Assembly (NCBI GenBank): GCA_019244185.1
Contig: JAFATB010000014.1
Span: 251,587 to 315,586, forward strand
Source: Acidobacteriota bacterium
GTDB taxonomy: Bacteria > Acidobacteriota > Thermoanaerobaculia > Gp7-AA8
Length of the DNA stretch: 64,000 nucleotides
Reading direction: 5' to 3'
Part shown: piece after piece, positions 19,152-28,132 of the stretch
Position numbering within the stretch: position 1 is the stretch's first letter
Layout: the number at the start of each line of letters is the position of its first letter
Translations under genes and position numbers: made by a program
The notes under the pieces: generated by a model
What the model was told of the DNA's origin: nothing
The model's input: the letters and a program-made list of their open reading frames with translations, nothing else
Databases searched by the model: none

Positions 19152-20912
19152 ATGTCAGTTCGTAAGGTTCTCCCGGTCGTCATCACTTTGACTGCGCTCG
19201 CGACCGCGCTCGCCGGCGTACCGGCGCAGGCGCAGGCAACCGCGCCCGCTTCTTCCGCGCCCGCGGCGACGACGACCGCGAATGCCGCAGCCGTTCCCGA
19301 CGGCGGAACGCCTCACTACATCCGCCCCGAGACGCCGCAGCAGCGCCAGGACCGGCTCGGGACCATCTCGGATCCGGGATCGAATCCCGATCCGAACGTG
19401 GTGTGGTCGCGGTTCGGCCGTCGCTTCAAGATCGAGCGCTTCGAGAAGAAGTGGGCGCGCGCCGTGCCGCAGCCGGGCTGGATCCGTCCCGTCGGCAACG
19501 TCAACTTCGTCGAAGAGATCTACCAGGAAAACGAAAAGTACGTCTGGGCGTGGATCGAAGAGCCCGAAGAAGAAAACCCGGCGGCGGCCGCGGCCGCGGA
19601 GATCAAGGAACACGGGACGGCGAAGGAAGTCTCGGATGTGGCGGTGAAGTACTACAACGACTTCCGCAACGACTTCACGCCGCTCGATCCGCCGAAGTCC
19701 GGCGTCACCGTCAAGTTCGAGGAGTCGTCGAAGGGACTGCCGACCGAAGGCTCGTGGCGCAACGCGCTCGCCGTCGCGGACATGAACGAAGACGGCAATC
19801 CTGATCTCGTCCTTCCGCCGCAGCGCGGCGAGGCGACCTCGCCGGCGATCTTCCTCGGCGACGGTAAGGGTCACTGGCAGCGCTGGGACATCAAGTGGCC
19901 GCGCCGCTTCAACTACGGCTCCGTCATCGTGGCGGACTTCAACAAAGACAAGCACATGGATCTGGCGTTCGCGGTGCATCTCACCGGCATCGCCGTGTTC
20001 CTCGGCGACGGCAAGGGCAACTTCCGCGAAGTCACGCAAGGTCTGCCGACGAACTTCCCGACGCGGCGCATCGTCGCGGCGGACGTCGATCACGACGGCT
20101 GGACCGACATCGTCGGCATCAGCGAAGGGCCGATCGGCCGCGGCGCGACGATCTCGAGCGACCTCGGACGCCTGCGCGCGTACCTCAACCGCAAGAAGGG
20201 CGAGGCGTGGGAGTCGGAAGTCATCTCGCAGCGCCAGGATCCGCTCGGCGGCGACTGGCTCACGACGGGCAACTTCAACGGCGACAAGTATCCCGACTTC
20301 GCCGGCTCGAGCGTCTACTTCAACAGCGTTCACACCATCTACCTCAGCGACGGCGCGAACAAGTGGACGATGGCGGACGACCGCGGCGTCATCATCCCGT
20401 ACCGCTCGTACTACTACGGCGTCACGTCGGGGCACTTCACCTCGCGCGACCGCGACGACATCGTGGCCGGCTACTTCCGGCAGTGGCCCTCGAATCTCGA
20501 TCCTTCGAAGATTCCGTCGCCGGCGCTCGACAACGTGGTCGGCCTCGATCGCATCTCGTGGACGAGCGGCAAGCCGACGCGCACGTCGATCATGCGCTGG
20601 AAGGGCACGATCGTGGTCGGCGTCGGCCACGGCGACTTCGACGGCGACGGCAACGAGGACATCATCTTCACGCGCAACGAGCCGCGTGAGGCAGTGCTCT
20701 TGCTTGGCGACGGGAAAGGGAACTTCAAGCAGGCCACCATCGAGGGGCTGCCGATATCGCTGCTGCGGAACTACGATCTGACGGTTGCGGATGTGAATCG
20801 CGACGGCCGTCCGGATGTCATCATCATGTACGAATCGGACTCGCGAACGGCGCTCGCGCCGAAGAACGGCAAGGTTCAGGTGTTCCTGAATCAGGGCGTC
20901 GCGGGCAAATAG
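19152..20912 (+). CDS. Secreted FG-GAP/VCBS repeat protein
   Basis: A 586-residue exported protein. The ATG at 19152 follows an AGGAGA site and starts a Sec signal ending near 'GVPAQAQA'. At least six FG-GAP/VCBS-like calcium-loop repeats are readable from about residue 200: 'ADMNEDGNPDLV', 'ADFNKDKHMDLAF', 'ADVDHDGWTDIV', 'GNFNGDKYPDF', 'DFDGDGNEDIIF' and 'ADVNRDGRPDVI'. These form a beta-propeller as in integrin alpha chains. It lies 19 bp after the permease gene and may be co-transcribed. Likely cell-surface or extracellular; the ligand is unknown. Confidence 0.88.
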   Translation: MSVRKVLPVVITLTALATALAGVPAQAQATAPASSAPAATTTANAAAVPDGGTPHYIRPETPQQRQDRLGTISDPGSNPDPNVVWSRFGRRFKIERFEKKWARAVPQPGWIRPVGNVNFVEEIYQENEKYVWAWIEEPEEENPAAAAAAEIKEHGTAKEVSDVAVKYYNDFRNDFTPLDPPKSGVTVKFEESSKGLPTEGSWRNALAVADMNEDGNPDLVLPPQRGEATSPAIFLGDGKGHWQRWDIKWPRRFNYGSVIVADFNKDKHMDLAFAVHLTGIAVFLGDGKGNFREVTQGLPTNFPTRRIVAADVDHDGWTDIVGISEGPIGRGATISSDLGRLRAYLNRKKGEAWESEVISQRQDPLGGDWLTTGNFNGDKYPDFAGSSVYFNSVHTIYLSDGANKWTMADDRGVIIPYRSYYYGVTSGHFTSRDRDDIVAGYFRQWPSNLDPSKIPSPALDNVVGLDRISWTSGKPTRTSIMRWKGTIVVGVGHGDFDGDGNEDIIFTRNEPREAVLLLGDGKGNFKQATIEGLPISLLRNYDLTVADVNRDGRPDVIIMYESDSRTALAPKNGKVQVFLNQGVAGK

Positions 20913-21010
20913 CCATCATTGGTGCTTGCGACGAGGGAGGGGATGCGAGTATATTCGCCGAAATCGGCCAACTGGATATGGGGAAATCGCATAAATTGTG
21001 GCGCAGGGTA

Positions 21011-21039
21011 TTGACTTCGAGAATAATTCGCCATACTTT
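21011..21039 (+). promoter_or_regulatory. Predicted promoter for the 21180 secreted-protein gene
   Basis: TTGACT (21011-21016), 17-bp spacer, TACTTT (21034-21039). It would give a leader of about 135 nt. The 267-bp gap 20913-21179 otherwise holds only the palindrome listed next. Confidence 0.5.
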
Positions 21040-21148
21040 AGGCGCAGTTCACCAGATTAGCTCGACAACTCTCGTTGTAAGAGATTTGAAACTTTGAACG
21101 CGGAGGTGATCGTATCGTCTGGATCGGGTGAGCAAACCTTCGTTCGTT

Positions 21149-21164
21149 TTCAAGTCAACTTGAA
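21149..21164 (+). promoter_or_regulatory. Palindrome just before the ribosome site of the 21180 gene
   Basis: A perfect 7-bp inverted repeat (TTCAAGT, 2-nt centre, ACTTGAA) ends a few bases before the GTAGGAG ribosome site. It could be a small mRNA hairpin or an operator; no further evidence. Confidence 0.3.
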
Positions 21165-21179
21165 GTGTAGGAGATAGAA

Positions 21180-22568
21180 ATGAAAAAGACTTTCGTTTGG
21201 GCTTTGATGGCCGCCCTCGTCGTTTGCGGGTCGGCGTTCGCAGCTCCGGGCGCGGGCGTGGTTGCCAATGCCACGTTCGACACCGGTGCTCCGACGACGA
21301 CCAACAACGACGACAGCTGCGACATCGGAAACGCGCCGGCAGCCACGCTGCTGCTGCCGTATTTCGAAGTCGACATCGTTTCGCCGGCCGGCGCTGGTGA
21401 GACGACGCTGTTCACGATCACCAACGTGTCCGAGCTTCCGCAGGTGGCGCACGTCACCCTGTGGACGGATTACTCGTTCCCGGTGGTCGACTTCAACATC
21501 TTCCTGACCGGTTATGACGTCCAGAGCATCAACCTGTACGACATCATCGCGCGCGGCCGCATCGCGCCGAACGCCGGAACGGGTGCCGACAAATCCAATG
21601 AAGGCGACCTGTCGGCTGACGACAACCCGGTCGTCGACGAAGACACCTGCGTGAACCTCCCGGTTCAGCTGTCGCAGGCGTACATCACCCGCATGCAGAG
21701 CGCGTTCACGCTCGGCCGCGTGCCGGCGCTCGGCACCACGCCCGCCTGCAACACGGCGGGTGGCGTGCACACGAATGCCGTTGGTTACGCGACGATCGAC
21801 GTTGCGGGTCTCTGCTCGACCTCGCTCCCGATCGACCCGTCCTACTTCGCGACGGAAATTCGCTTCGACAACGTGCTGATCGGCGACTACCAGCAGGTCA
21901 ACGGCGCGCAGAACTTCGCGCAGGGCAACCCGCTCGTCTCGATCCGCGCGATTCCTGAGGGTGGCCTCCCGGGCGCGCTCGACACCAACTTCGATCGCAC
22001 CTTCTACAGCCGCTATCAGGCTGGTGGCACGGCCGACCGCCGTCAGCCGCTTCCGGCCCTCTTCGCCGCCCGCTGGATCTCCGGTGGCGCGACGGGCTTC
22101 CAGACCTTCTACAAGATCTGGCGTGAAGGCCGTACCGGTTCGACCGCTGCCTGCTCTGCGTACCCGACGAACGCGACGCTCGGCATCACCGAGTTCGTCC
22201 GCTTCGACGAAGAAGAGAACCCGACGACCCTCGCTCCGGGAGTCGTCATCTCGCCGCCGATCGAAAGCGCCCCGACGCTGCCTGAGACTTCGCTCACCAG
22301 CGCTTCGGACGAGGCTCTCTATCCGCCGAACCCGACCGCTGCGGTCGCCGGCTGGATGTACATGAACCTCAACTCGGGCGCGCCGGAAATCCCGGCGGAA
22401 GTCGCCAGCCAGAACTGGGTCGTCGTTTCGATGCGCGCCGAGGGTCGCTTCTCGGTTGACTTCGACGCGTCGTGGCTCGGTAACGGCTGCACGGGTGCCA
22501 TCGGTCAGAGCAGCGCGATCAGCGCTCTCGGCGATCCGATCGGACCTGCGCCGAACACCACCCCGTAG
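21180..22568 (+). CDS. Secreted protein of unknown function
   Basis: A 462-residue protein with a Sec signal ('MKKTFVWALMAALVVCGSAFA'). The mature part begins with Cys-containing 'SCDIGNAPAATLLLPYFEVD' and strand-like blocks such as 'GETTLFTITNVSELPQVAHVTLWTD', reminiscent of the beta-sandwich repeats at the C-terminus of the PKD protein encoded next. Six or more cysteines are present, as expected for a disulfide-bearing exported protein. It has a strong ribosome site, its own predicted promoter and a strong terminator, so it is monocistronic and perhaps abundant. I recognise no named family. Confidence 0.8.
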   Translation: MKKTFVWALMAALVVCGSAFAAPGAGVVANATFDTGAPTTTNNDDSCDIGNAPAATLLLPYFEVDIVSPAGAGETTLFTITNVSELPQVAHVTLWTDYSFPVVDFNIFLTGYDVQSINLYDIIARGRIAPNAGTGADKSNEGDLSADDNPVVDEDTCVNLPVQLSQAYITRMQSAFTLGRVPALGTTPACNTAGGVHTNAVGYATIDVAGLCSTSLPIDPSYFATEIRFDNVLIGDYQQVNGAQNFAQGNPLVSIRAIPEGGLPGALDTNFDRTFYSRYQAGGTADRRQPLPALFAARWISGGATGFQTFYKIWREGRTGSTAACSAYPTNATLGITEFVRFDEEENPTTLAPGVVISPPIESAPTLPETSLTSASDEALYPPNPTAAVAGWMYMNLNSGAPEIPAEVASQNWVVVSMRAEGRFSVDFDASWLGNGCTGAIGQSSAISALGDPIGPAPNTTP

Positions 22569-22591
22569 TCTGCGCTACATCGCAGTAGCCG

Positions 22592-22625
22592 AAAGGCGGG
22601 CCGGATCTCCGGCCCGCCTTTTTTT
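22592..22625 (+). terminator. Strong Rho-independent terminator
   Basis: A 13-bp stem (22592-22604 with 22609-22621, loop ATCT) is followed by a run of T to 22625. It ends the 21180 transcript and may work in both directions because the 5' arm starts with AAA. Confidence 0.92.
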
Positions 22626-22681
22626 GTATCGGTCGAACGCCACATCCGCGATGTTGCGCTCGACGGGTCCAAAAAATTCGT

Positions 22682-22709
22682 TTGCAAAGAAACCGATGAC
22701 GCTTACAAT
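22682..22709 (+). promoter_or_regulatory. Predicted promoter of the PKD-protein gene
   Basis: TTGCAA (22682-22687), 16-bp spacer, TACAAT (22704-22709), about 50 bp before the TTG start at 22761. Confidence 0.5.
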
Positions 22710-22760
22710 AACAGTGTCTTTCGTCCACATGTCAGGTAAACCATCCTCGGGGGTGTCGGT

Positions 22761-25700
22761 TTGAACGTTACTCGTATTTTTGCGGCTCTGGCTCTGCTTG
22801 CCTGCCTCTTGTTCCCGGCCGCACTGCACGCTCAGTTGTACCCATTCCCGGGCAGTGATCGGCAGTCTCCAGTGCTCTGCACGGGTTGCAAAGGGAGCAA
22901 TGCCGCGGGCGAGCCGAATGCGGGAAAGCCCACGTGGCCGTATTCGCAGCCGATCGTTCGCTTCGTCGGCCGTATCGTCGATTCCAGCTCCACCGGCAGT
23001 GTTCAGAACGACGGCATCCGGACGCTCCGCGCCGGCCGTATCCGTGTGGCGAAGACACAACGGGGCTCGGCTCCGCCGCGCGCCTATATCCAGCTTGGCT
23101 CCGCGGTGGCGGCCTATAACCTCAGCACGTTCTTCACGACGACGCTCGGTTCGCCGCTCGTGGCTGCAAACCACATCCTGACGGGTCAGTCGTTCAGCGT
23201 CTTCCCGTCACGGACTCCCTTCGAGAAGTTCTCCCAGTTCGACGAGTTTCTCTATCCGGAAGGCCGCAGCACCGGCTGGACGACGGTCATCATCGACGGC
23301 CAGGATCGCCTGTTCGATTACGACTATGACGATCGCGGCAACCTCTACGCCGCGTACTCCGTCTTCGGCTGGGGTGTTGTGCGCGACGACGGAGCCACCG
23401 GCGGCGGCATGCTGGCGCCGGCTCTGTCGCAGACCTTCGCGAGCATCGATCCGGCCGTCATTTCGGCCTTCAATGTCTCCTCGAAGTATTACGCCGTTGT
23501 CAGCGACCAGAATGCGATTACCGCGCTGCTCTATGACGTGACGAATCCCGCGTCGCCCTCTTTGGTTGCCACCCGCACCGGCCGGACGAACGGTATTACG
23601 ACGTGGGCTCGTTATGACAACTCGCGCTTCCTTGCCGTCGTCAACGGTGACGGCCAGTTGCGCCTCTATACGTACTCTGGATACCTGAACAACACTCCGA
23701 TCACCACGATCGCGCCGGCGAGCGGAAAGAAATTCGTCGATCTCGACTTCGACGACACGGGCAAACTGTGGGTCGCGGAAGCGGCCAACAATGCGGCCAC
23801 GAACGCGCTCATTCGCGTCACGATGTCGGAAACGGGGGCGGACGTGCAGCGCTACCCCGACGCCTATCACGGCAACTTCAATCCCGTGAAAATCTCGGCG
23901 TCCGCGGGCTATGTCGTCGTCGGCGGCAACAGCTACGACGACGGCGCGAAAGCGCTCGACGCACGCCTCTTCAAAGTCGATGCAACGGGCCCCAATTACG
24001 TCGACCTCGGTGCGTTCTTCCGCAAGTACTACCATCGCGCGCCCGCCGGCTACGCGCAGCCGTCGGACGACGCCGGCAATTACGTCTCGATCATGGGTGG
24101 TGTCGACGTCGTCGATTCCGGCGGCAAGACCTACCTCATCTACGACGTCTATGGCATCGGCGACGTGTACGAGATCAACGCCGGCAATGCGCTCGACGCG
24201 AATTCCACCGGCGCGCCGTATGGCACCGTCAACCCGCACGCACAATCGACCGACGCCGGCCCGTATCCGGGCGACGTCCTGAAATTCACGGCCAGCGCCA
24301 CCGGCACGACCGGCGGTGTCGTTCCCGTGTCATGGGACTTCGACAATGAGGAGTCCGGCCTGGCGAACCTCGCCGCGAGCAACACGGGACAGACGGTCAC
24401 GCATCAATACACCGGCATCAGCAGCGCGAGCGGCATTACCACGCGTACGGTGACGGCGACCGGCACGAACGACAGTTCCCTCACCGACAGCGTCACGGTG
24501 CCATTGAAGGTCCCGTCGGCGCGCGTGCTCGTGCCCGGCGTGACGAACGCGGTCACGGCGTCCGGCGCACTGCCGAAGGTCGTCGCCGGCGACACGTTCT
24601 TTGACGCATCCGACGGTTCGGTGGAAAGCCACCTCGCGCGTTGGAACCAGGACGGCACGGCCACGAACCTCAAGCCGGACGCGGGTCTCCCCGCCGGTGC
24701 GATGGGCTCGCACACGCTGACGTTCTCCGGCGCATACGGCAAGTACGACTCGATCACGCTGCAGTCGGTGGGCACGCCTTACAGCACGCCGACGCTCACC
24801 TTCACGTACGACGTTCTGCCGTTCCTCTTCAATCTCAAGACGCCGACGAAGTCGGGCACGAACGTGACCTTCGGCGCGACGCCGCGCGTCACCGGCGTGA
24901 CCGGCACGATCACCGCCACGACGTGGACCGTGACGTGGACGCTGAAAGACAAGAACGGCACTGCGCTCACGACGCCACAGACCGGCTCCTCGGCCATCGG
25001 CACGATCCCGAATTTCGTCGTGCCGTCGAGCGCCGTCGTTTCCGACAGCGTCGTCACGCTCACCGTCACCGTCGATCCCGCCGGCCTCGCTGAGGCGGCG
25101 CAACAGTTCAACACCTATACGCAGTCGCTCACGTTGACGACGCCGTCGCCGGCGGTCACGAAGACCGGTTGCGCGCACGCGCTCGAGACGTGCACTCTGA
25201 CCGCGTCGTCGGCCACGGGCGGCTCGACCGCCGACTGGACGTTCACCTGGACGCTCAAGAAGAACGGCGCGACCGTCGACACGCACACCGGCAATCCGTA
25301 TCAGCCCACGATCGTCGAGGCGGGCAGCTACGTCGCGCAGGTCACGGCGGTGCAGGGCATCTTTGAAGGCACGGCACAGTCGTCGTTCACTACCGCGGCC
25401 GCGCTCTGTGGCCCCGGCCCGACGGCCGATAGCGTATCGATCGACCCGACCTGCATTACAGGTTGCTCGACGACCGAGACCATCACGTTCTATGTCGGCC
25501 TGTTCGGCTACAGCCGGCAGGACTGCGACACGTTCACATGGAACTTCGGCGATCAGTCGGCGACGTCGACGGCTGTTCCGGCAACGCACAAGTATTCGAA
25601 GAACGGAACCTACCGCGTGTCGCTCACGATCTCGAATCCGAGCAGCGCGTCGGTCACCGTCAATCAGACCATTGTCGTCGGCGGCACCACGGAACCACCG

Positions 25701-28040
25701 CCGCCGCCGCCCGACTGCACGATTCCGCAGAACATCGCGCTCACGTACACCGGCAGCAAGGGTTGCCAGCCCGGCGTCGACTGTAAGACGGGCGAGGTGA
25801 TCGCGTTCCATGCGCTGCGCGGCTCCACCGCATTACAGACCTGCGACGTCGCGGCCTGGACGTTCGGCGACACCGCGGTATCGAACTCGAAATCGCCGTC
25901 GCACACCTACACCGCGGCGGGCCAGTACCCCGTCCAGGTGACGATCACGAACTCGTTCGGCAGCTCTCCGGCAAACGTCACGATCAACGTCGTGCCCGAT
26001 ACGACGACCGGTGGCTGCACCCACGCCGTCTCGGAATCCGATTTCATCGTCGACTACACGGGCCAGACGAGCGGCTGCACGCTTCTCAATGGCTCGACGT
26101 GCCGTCGCTCCGAGTCGATGAAGTTCATCCCTCGCGGCGTCTTCTATACCTTCCAGAGCTGCGACAAATTCGAATGGAACTTCGGTGACGGCTCGGCTCT
26201 GTCGACCGAACAAAGCCCGGCCCATACCTTCGCCGGAACCGCTTCGACGTACCACGTCACACTGCGCGTCTACAACACCGCCAATGCCACCGGCGGCACC
26301 GTGGGCGTCGACATCAGCGTCGACGGCGGCGCGCCGGTCAAGCCGGCACCGGTGCTGACGCCGGCGTTCCCCTCCACCGCATCGAAGAGCACGAGCGTCA
26401 CCTTCAACGTGACCTCCGACATCGACGCCACGGGCTGGGTATGGAACTTCGGCGACGGTACGGGCAACAACAGCAGCCAGGCTTCGGCCGTCGGCAAGAG
26501 CAGCTCGATCACGCATACGTTCGCCAACACCGGCACGTTCAACGTGCGCGTCACCGCGCGCAACGCCGCCGGCAACTCGGGCGATCCGACCGGTCAGGCG
26601 GCGGGCAACATCGTCGTCTCCGACACGCCGGAGTACCGATTCCTCCTGCCGGTCGTCACGCACATCGGCGGTCTCTCGAGCAGCCAGTGGCGCACCGACG
26701 TGCAGATCTACAACCCCGATCCGAACGTCTCCGCCGCGCACCCGCTCGTGATGACGGCGGTCTTCGACAGCGCCAGCTCCGGCCACCACGAGCAGACGCT
26801 CAACATGACGCAGGCGACGTTCATCTACTCCGACTTCATGCGGAACTTCACCACGCAGGATGACGGCGGCCCGATCGTCATCTCCACCAAGGCGAAGGTC
26901 GCGCCGATGATCTGGACGCGCACGTACAACGTCGCGCAGGGCGGCGGCACGTTCGGCCAGTTCATCCCGGCCATTCCGCTCACCGACGGCGGCACGGGCG
27001 GGGCGGTGGCTCCGGGCAACTACTACCTCGCCGGACTCCGCAACGACGTCCGCTACCGCACGAACGTCGGCTTCGTGAATCCGACGCTCACGTCGATGAA
27101 TGTCACGCTGAAGGTCTACGACGACCACCGCGTGAAGCTGAAGGAGTTCACCAAGACCCTCGATCCGTTCCAGCTCGTGCAGTTCCCGATCACGAGCGAG
27201 GTCTCGAACCTGCCGTCCGACGCGCCGTTCAGCATCGAGATCGACGTGCCGAGTGCGCAGTGGGTGATCGCGTACGCGTCGTTCATCGACGGCGCGAGCA
27301 ACGATCCGGTGTATCTGCAGGCGGTCCGCGACGGCGATCTCGCCTCCGAGGATTACCGCGTGAGCATCATCCCCGGCGTGGGTCACCTCACGCAGCCGGA
27401 CGGTGATTGGCGCAGCGACGTCACGATCTTCAATCCGGACGGCGAGGGCGCGCAGCTGAAGTTCGAATACTTCGACGGCACCGGCACCAAGCGCGCCGAG
27501 GCCAGCGCGGTGCTCGATCCGCTGAAGTTCCTCCAGTACACCGACATCCTCAAGCAGGGCGTCCTCGGCGGCGGCGTTCCCGACTCCGCGGGCATCCTCA
27601 AGGTGACGGCGCTCTCGACGCACCAGCGTTACCCGATGACGTTCTCGCGCACGTACTTCGATCGCGGTGCGATCGGCTCGTACGGCCAGGGCATCCCGGG
27701 CTTCGCCGCCGCGCGTCCGAACGTCGCGCCGAACAAGCCGGCGGTCATCCCCGGCGTGCGCAACAACGCCGATTACAAGACCAACGTCGGCATGGTGAAC
27801 ATCTCCAGCACCGACGTCGTCGTGCGCGTCACGCAGCTCGACTCCAACACCGGCGCGCCCGGCGACTACGAGGAGGTCACGCTGCATCCGAACCAGACCG
27901 TCATCGGCAGCTTCAGCTGGATTCAGGACAGCGGCACGCTGCGCGTCGACGTCACTGGCGGCACCGCGTGGGTCTTCGCGTCCATCATCGACGGCCACAC
28001 CAAGGATCCGGAGTACGTCGCGGCCACGCCGCTGCAGTAA
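22761..28040 (+). CDS. Giant secreted PKD-domain protein
   Basis: A 1759-residue exported protein from a TTG start; the signal peptide ends near 'FPAALHAQ'. Residues about 50-480 look like a propeller-type region. PKD-like immunoglobulin domains follow, with the signature W-x-FGD: about residue 524 (WDFDNE), 927 (WNFGDQ), 1031 (WTFGDT), 1137 (WNFGDG) and 1226 (WNFGDG). Three of them carry a conserved pair of cysteines ahead of the W-x-FGD strand. From about 1290 to the end are four related beta-sandwich repeats (at about 1292, 1421, 1532 and 1660), each with an R/K-T-N/D-V core and a P-x-V/L start. Probably a cell-surface adhesin or matrix protein. Confidence 0.9.
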   Translation: MNVTRIFAALALLACLLFPAALHAQLYPFPGSDRQSPVLCTGCKGSNAAGEPNAGKPTWPYSQPIVRFVGRIVDSSSTGSVQNDGIRTLRAGRIRVAKTQRGSAPPRAYIQLGSAVAAYNLSTFFTTTLGSPLVAANHILTGQSFSVFPSRTPFEKFSQFDEFLYPEGRSTGWTTVIIDGQDRLFDYDYDDRGNLYAAYSVFGWGVVRDDGATGGGMLAPALSQTFASIDPAVISAFNVSSKYYAVVSDQNAITALLYDVTNPASPSLVATRTGRTNGITTWARYDNSRFLAVVNGDGQLRLYTYSGYLNNTPITTIAPASGKKFVDLDFDDTGKLWVAEAANNAATNALIRVTMSETGADVQRYPDAYHGNFNPVKISASAGYVVVGGNSYDDGAKALDARLFKVDATGPNYVDLGAFFRKYYHRAPAGYAQPSDDAGNYVSIMGGVDVVDSGGKTYLIYDVYGIGDVYEINAGNALDANSTGAPYGTVNPHAQSTDAGPYPGDVLKFTASATGTTGGVVPVSWDFDNEESGLANLAASNTGQTVTHQYTGISSASGITTRTVTATGTNDSSLTDSVTVPLKVPSARVLVPGVTNAVTASGALPKVVAGDTFFDASDGSVESHLARWNQDGTATNLKPDAGLPAGAMGSHTLTFSGAYGKYDSITLQSVGTPYSTPTLTFTYDVLPFLFNLKTPTKSGTNVTFGATPRVTGVTGTITATTWTVTWTLKDKNGTALTTPQTGSSAIGTIPNFVVPSSAVVSDSVVTLTVTVDPAGLAEAAQQFNTYTQSLTLTTPSPAVTKTGCAHALETCTLTASSATGGSTADWTFTWTLKKNGATVDTHTGNPYQPTIVEAGSYVAQVTAVQGIFEGTAQSSFTTAAALCGPGPTADSVSIDPTCITGCSTTETITFYVGLFGYSRQDCDTFTWNFGDQSATSTAVPATHKYSKNGTYRVSLTISNPSSASVTVNQTIVVGGTTEPPPPPPDCTIPQNIALTYTGSKGCQPGVDCKTGEVIAFHALRGSTALQTCDVAAWTFGDTAVSNSKSPSHTYTAAGQYPVQVTITNSFGSSPANVTINVVPDTTTGGCTHAVSESDFIVDYTGQTSGCTLLNGSTCRRSESMKFIPRGVFYTFQSCDKFEWNFGDGSALSTEQSPAHTFAGTASTYHVTLRVYNTANATGGTVGVDISVDGGAPVKPAPVLTPAFPSTASKSTSVTFNVTSDIDATGWVWNFGDGTGNNSSQASAVGKSSSITHTFANTGTFNVRVTARNAAGNSGDPTGQAAGNIVVSDTPEYRFLLPVVTHIGGLSSSQWRTDVQIYNPDPNVSAAHPLVMTAVFDSASSGHHEQTLNMTQATFIYSDFMRNFTTQDDGGPIVISTKAKVAPMIWTRTYNVAQGGGTFGQFIPAIPLTDGGTGGAVAPGNYYLAGLRNDVRYRTNVGFVNPTLTSMNVTLKVYDDHRVKLKEFTKTLDPFQLVQFPITSEVSNLPSDAPFSIEIDVPSAQWVIAYASFIDGASNDPVYLQAVRDGDLASEDYRVSIIPGVGHLTQPDGDWRSDVTIFNPDGEGAQLKFEYFDGTGTKRAEASAVLDPLKFLQYTDILKQGVLGGGVPDSAGILKVTALSTHQRYPMTFSRTYFDRGAIGSYGQGIPGFAAARPNVAPNKPAVIPGVRNNADYKTNVGMVNISSTDVVVRVTQLDSNTGAPGDYEEVTLHPNQTVIGSFSWIQDSGTLRVDVTGGTAWVFASIIDGHTKDPEYVAATPLQ

Positions 28041-28060
28041 GCCTCATCCCGTGCAGTCTT

Positions 28061-28096
28061 CGAAGTGGCGGGCTCCGGCCCGCCACTTCGCTTTTT
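28061..28096 (+). terminator. Strong Rho-independent terminator of the PKD gene
   Basis: A perfect 13-bp stem (28061-28073 with 28078-28090, loop TCCG) is followed by CTTTTT. The T run runs into the putative -35 of the next gene. Confidence 0.92.
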
Positions 28097-28125
28097 GGAC
28101 GCCTTTCCGCGCAACTCCGTAGAAT
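28095..28125 (+). promoter_or_regulatory. Predicted promoter of the ABC ATPase gene, leaderless type
   Basis: TTGGAC (28095-28100), 19-bp spacer, TAGAAT (28120-28125). The ATG at 28133 lies 7 nt beyond the box, where transcription itself should start. This argues against the ATG at 28124, which lies inside the box. Confidence 0.45.
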
Positions 28126-28132
28126 GACGCCA

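Noticed and set aside
22575..23174. Minus-strand 199-codon frame over the PKD gene start and terminator
   Set aside because: It crosses a strong terminator and the PKD signal peptide; no ribosome site or family.
25833..27998. 721-codon minus-strand frame within the PKD gene
   Set aside because: Shadow frame with low-complexity composition; the PKD repeats on the other strand are clear.
28124..28132. ATG 28124 as start of the ABC ATPase
   Set aside because: It lies inside the TAGAAT box; ATG 28133 fits the promoter better.
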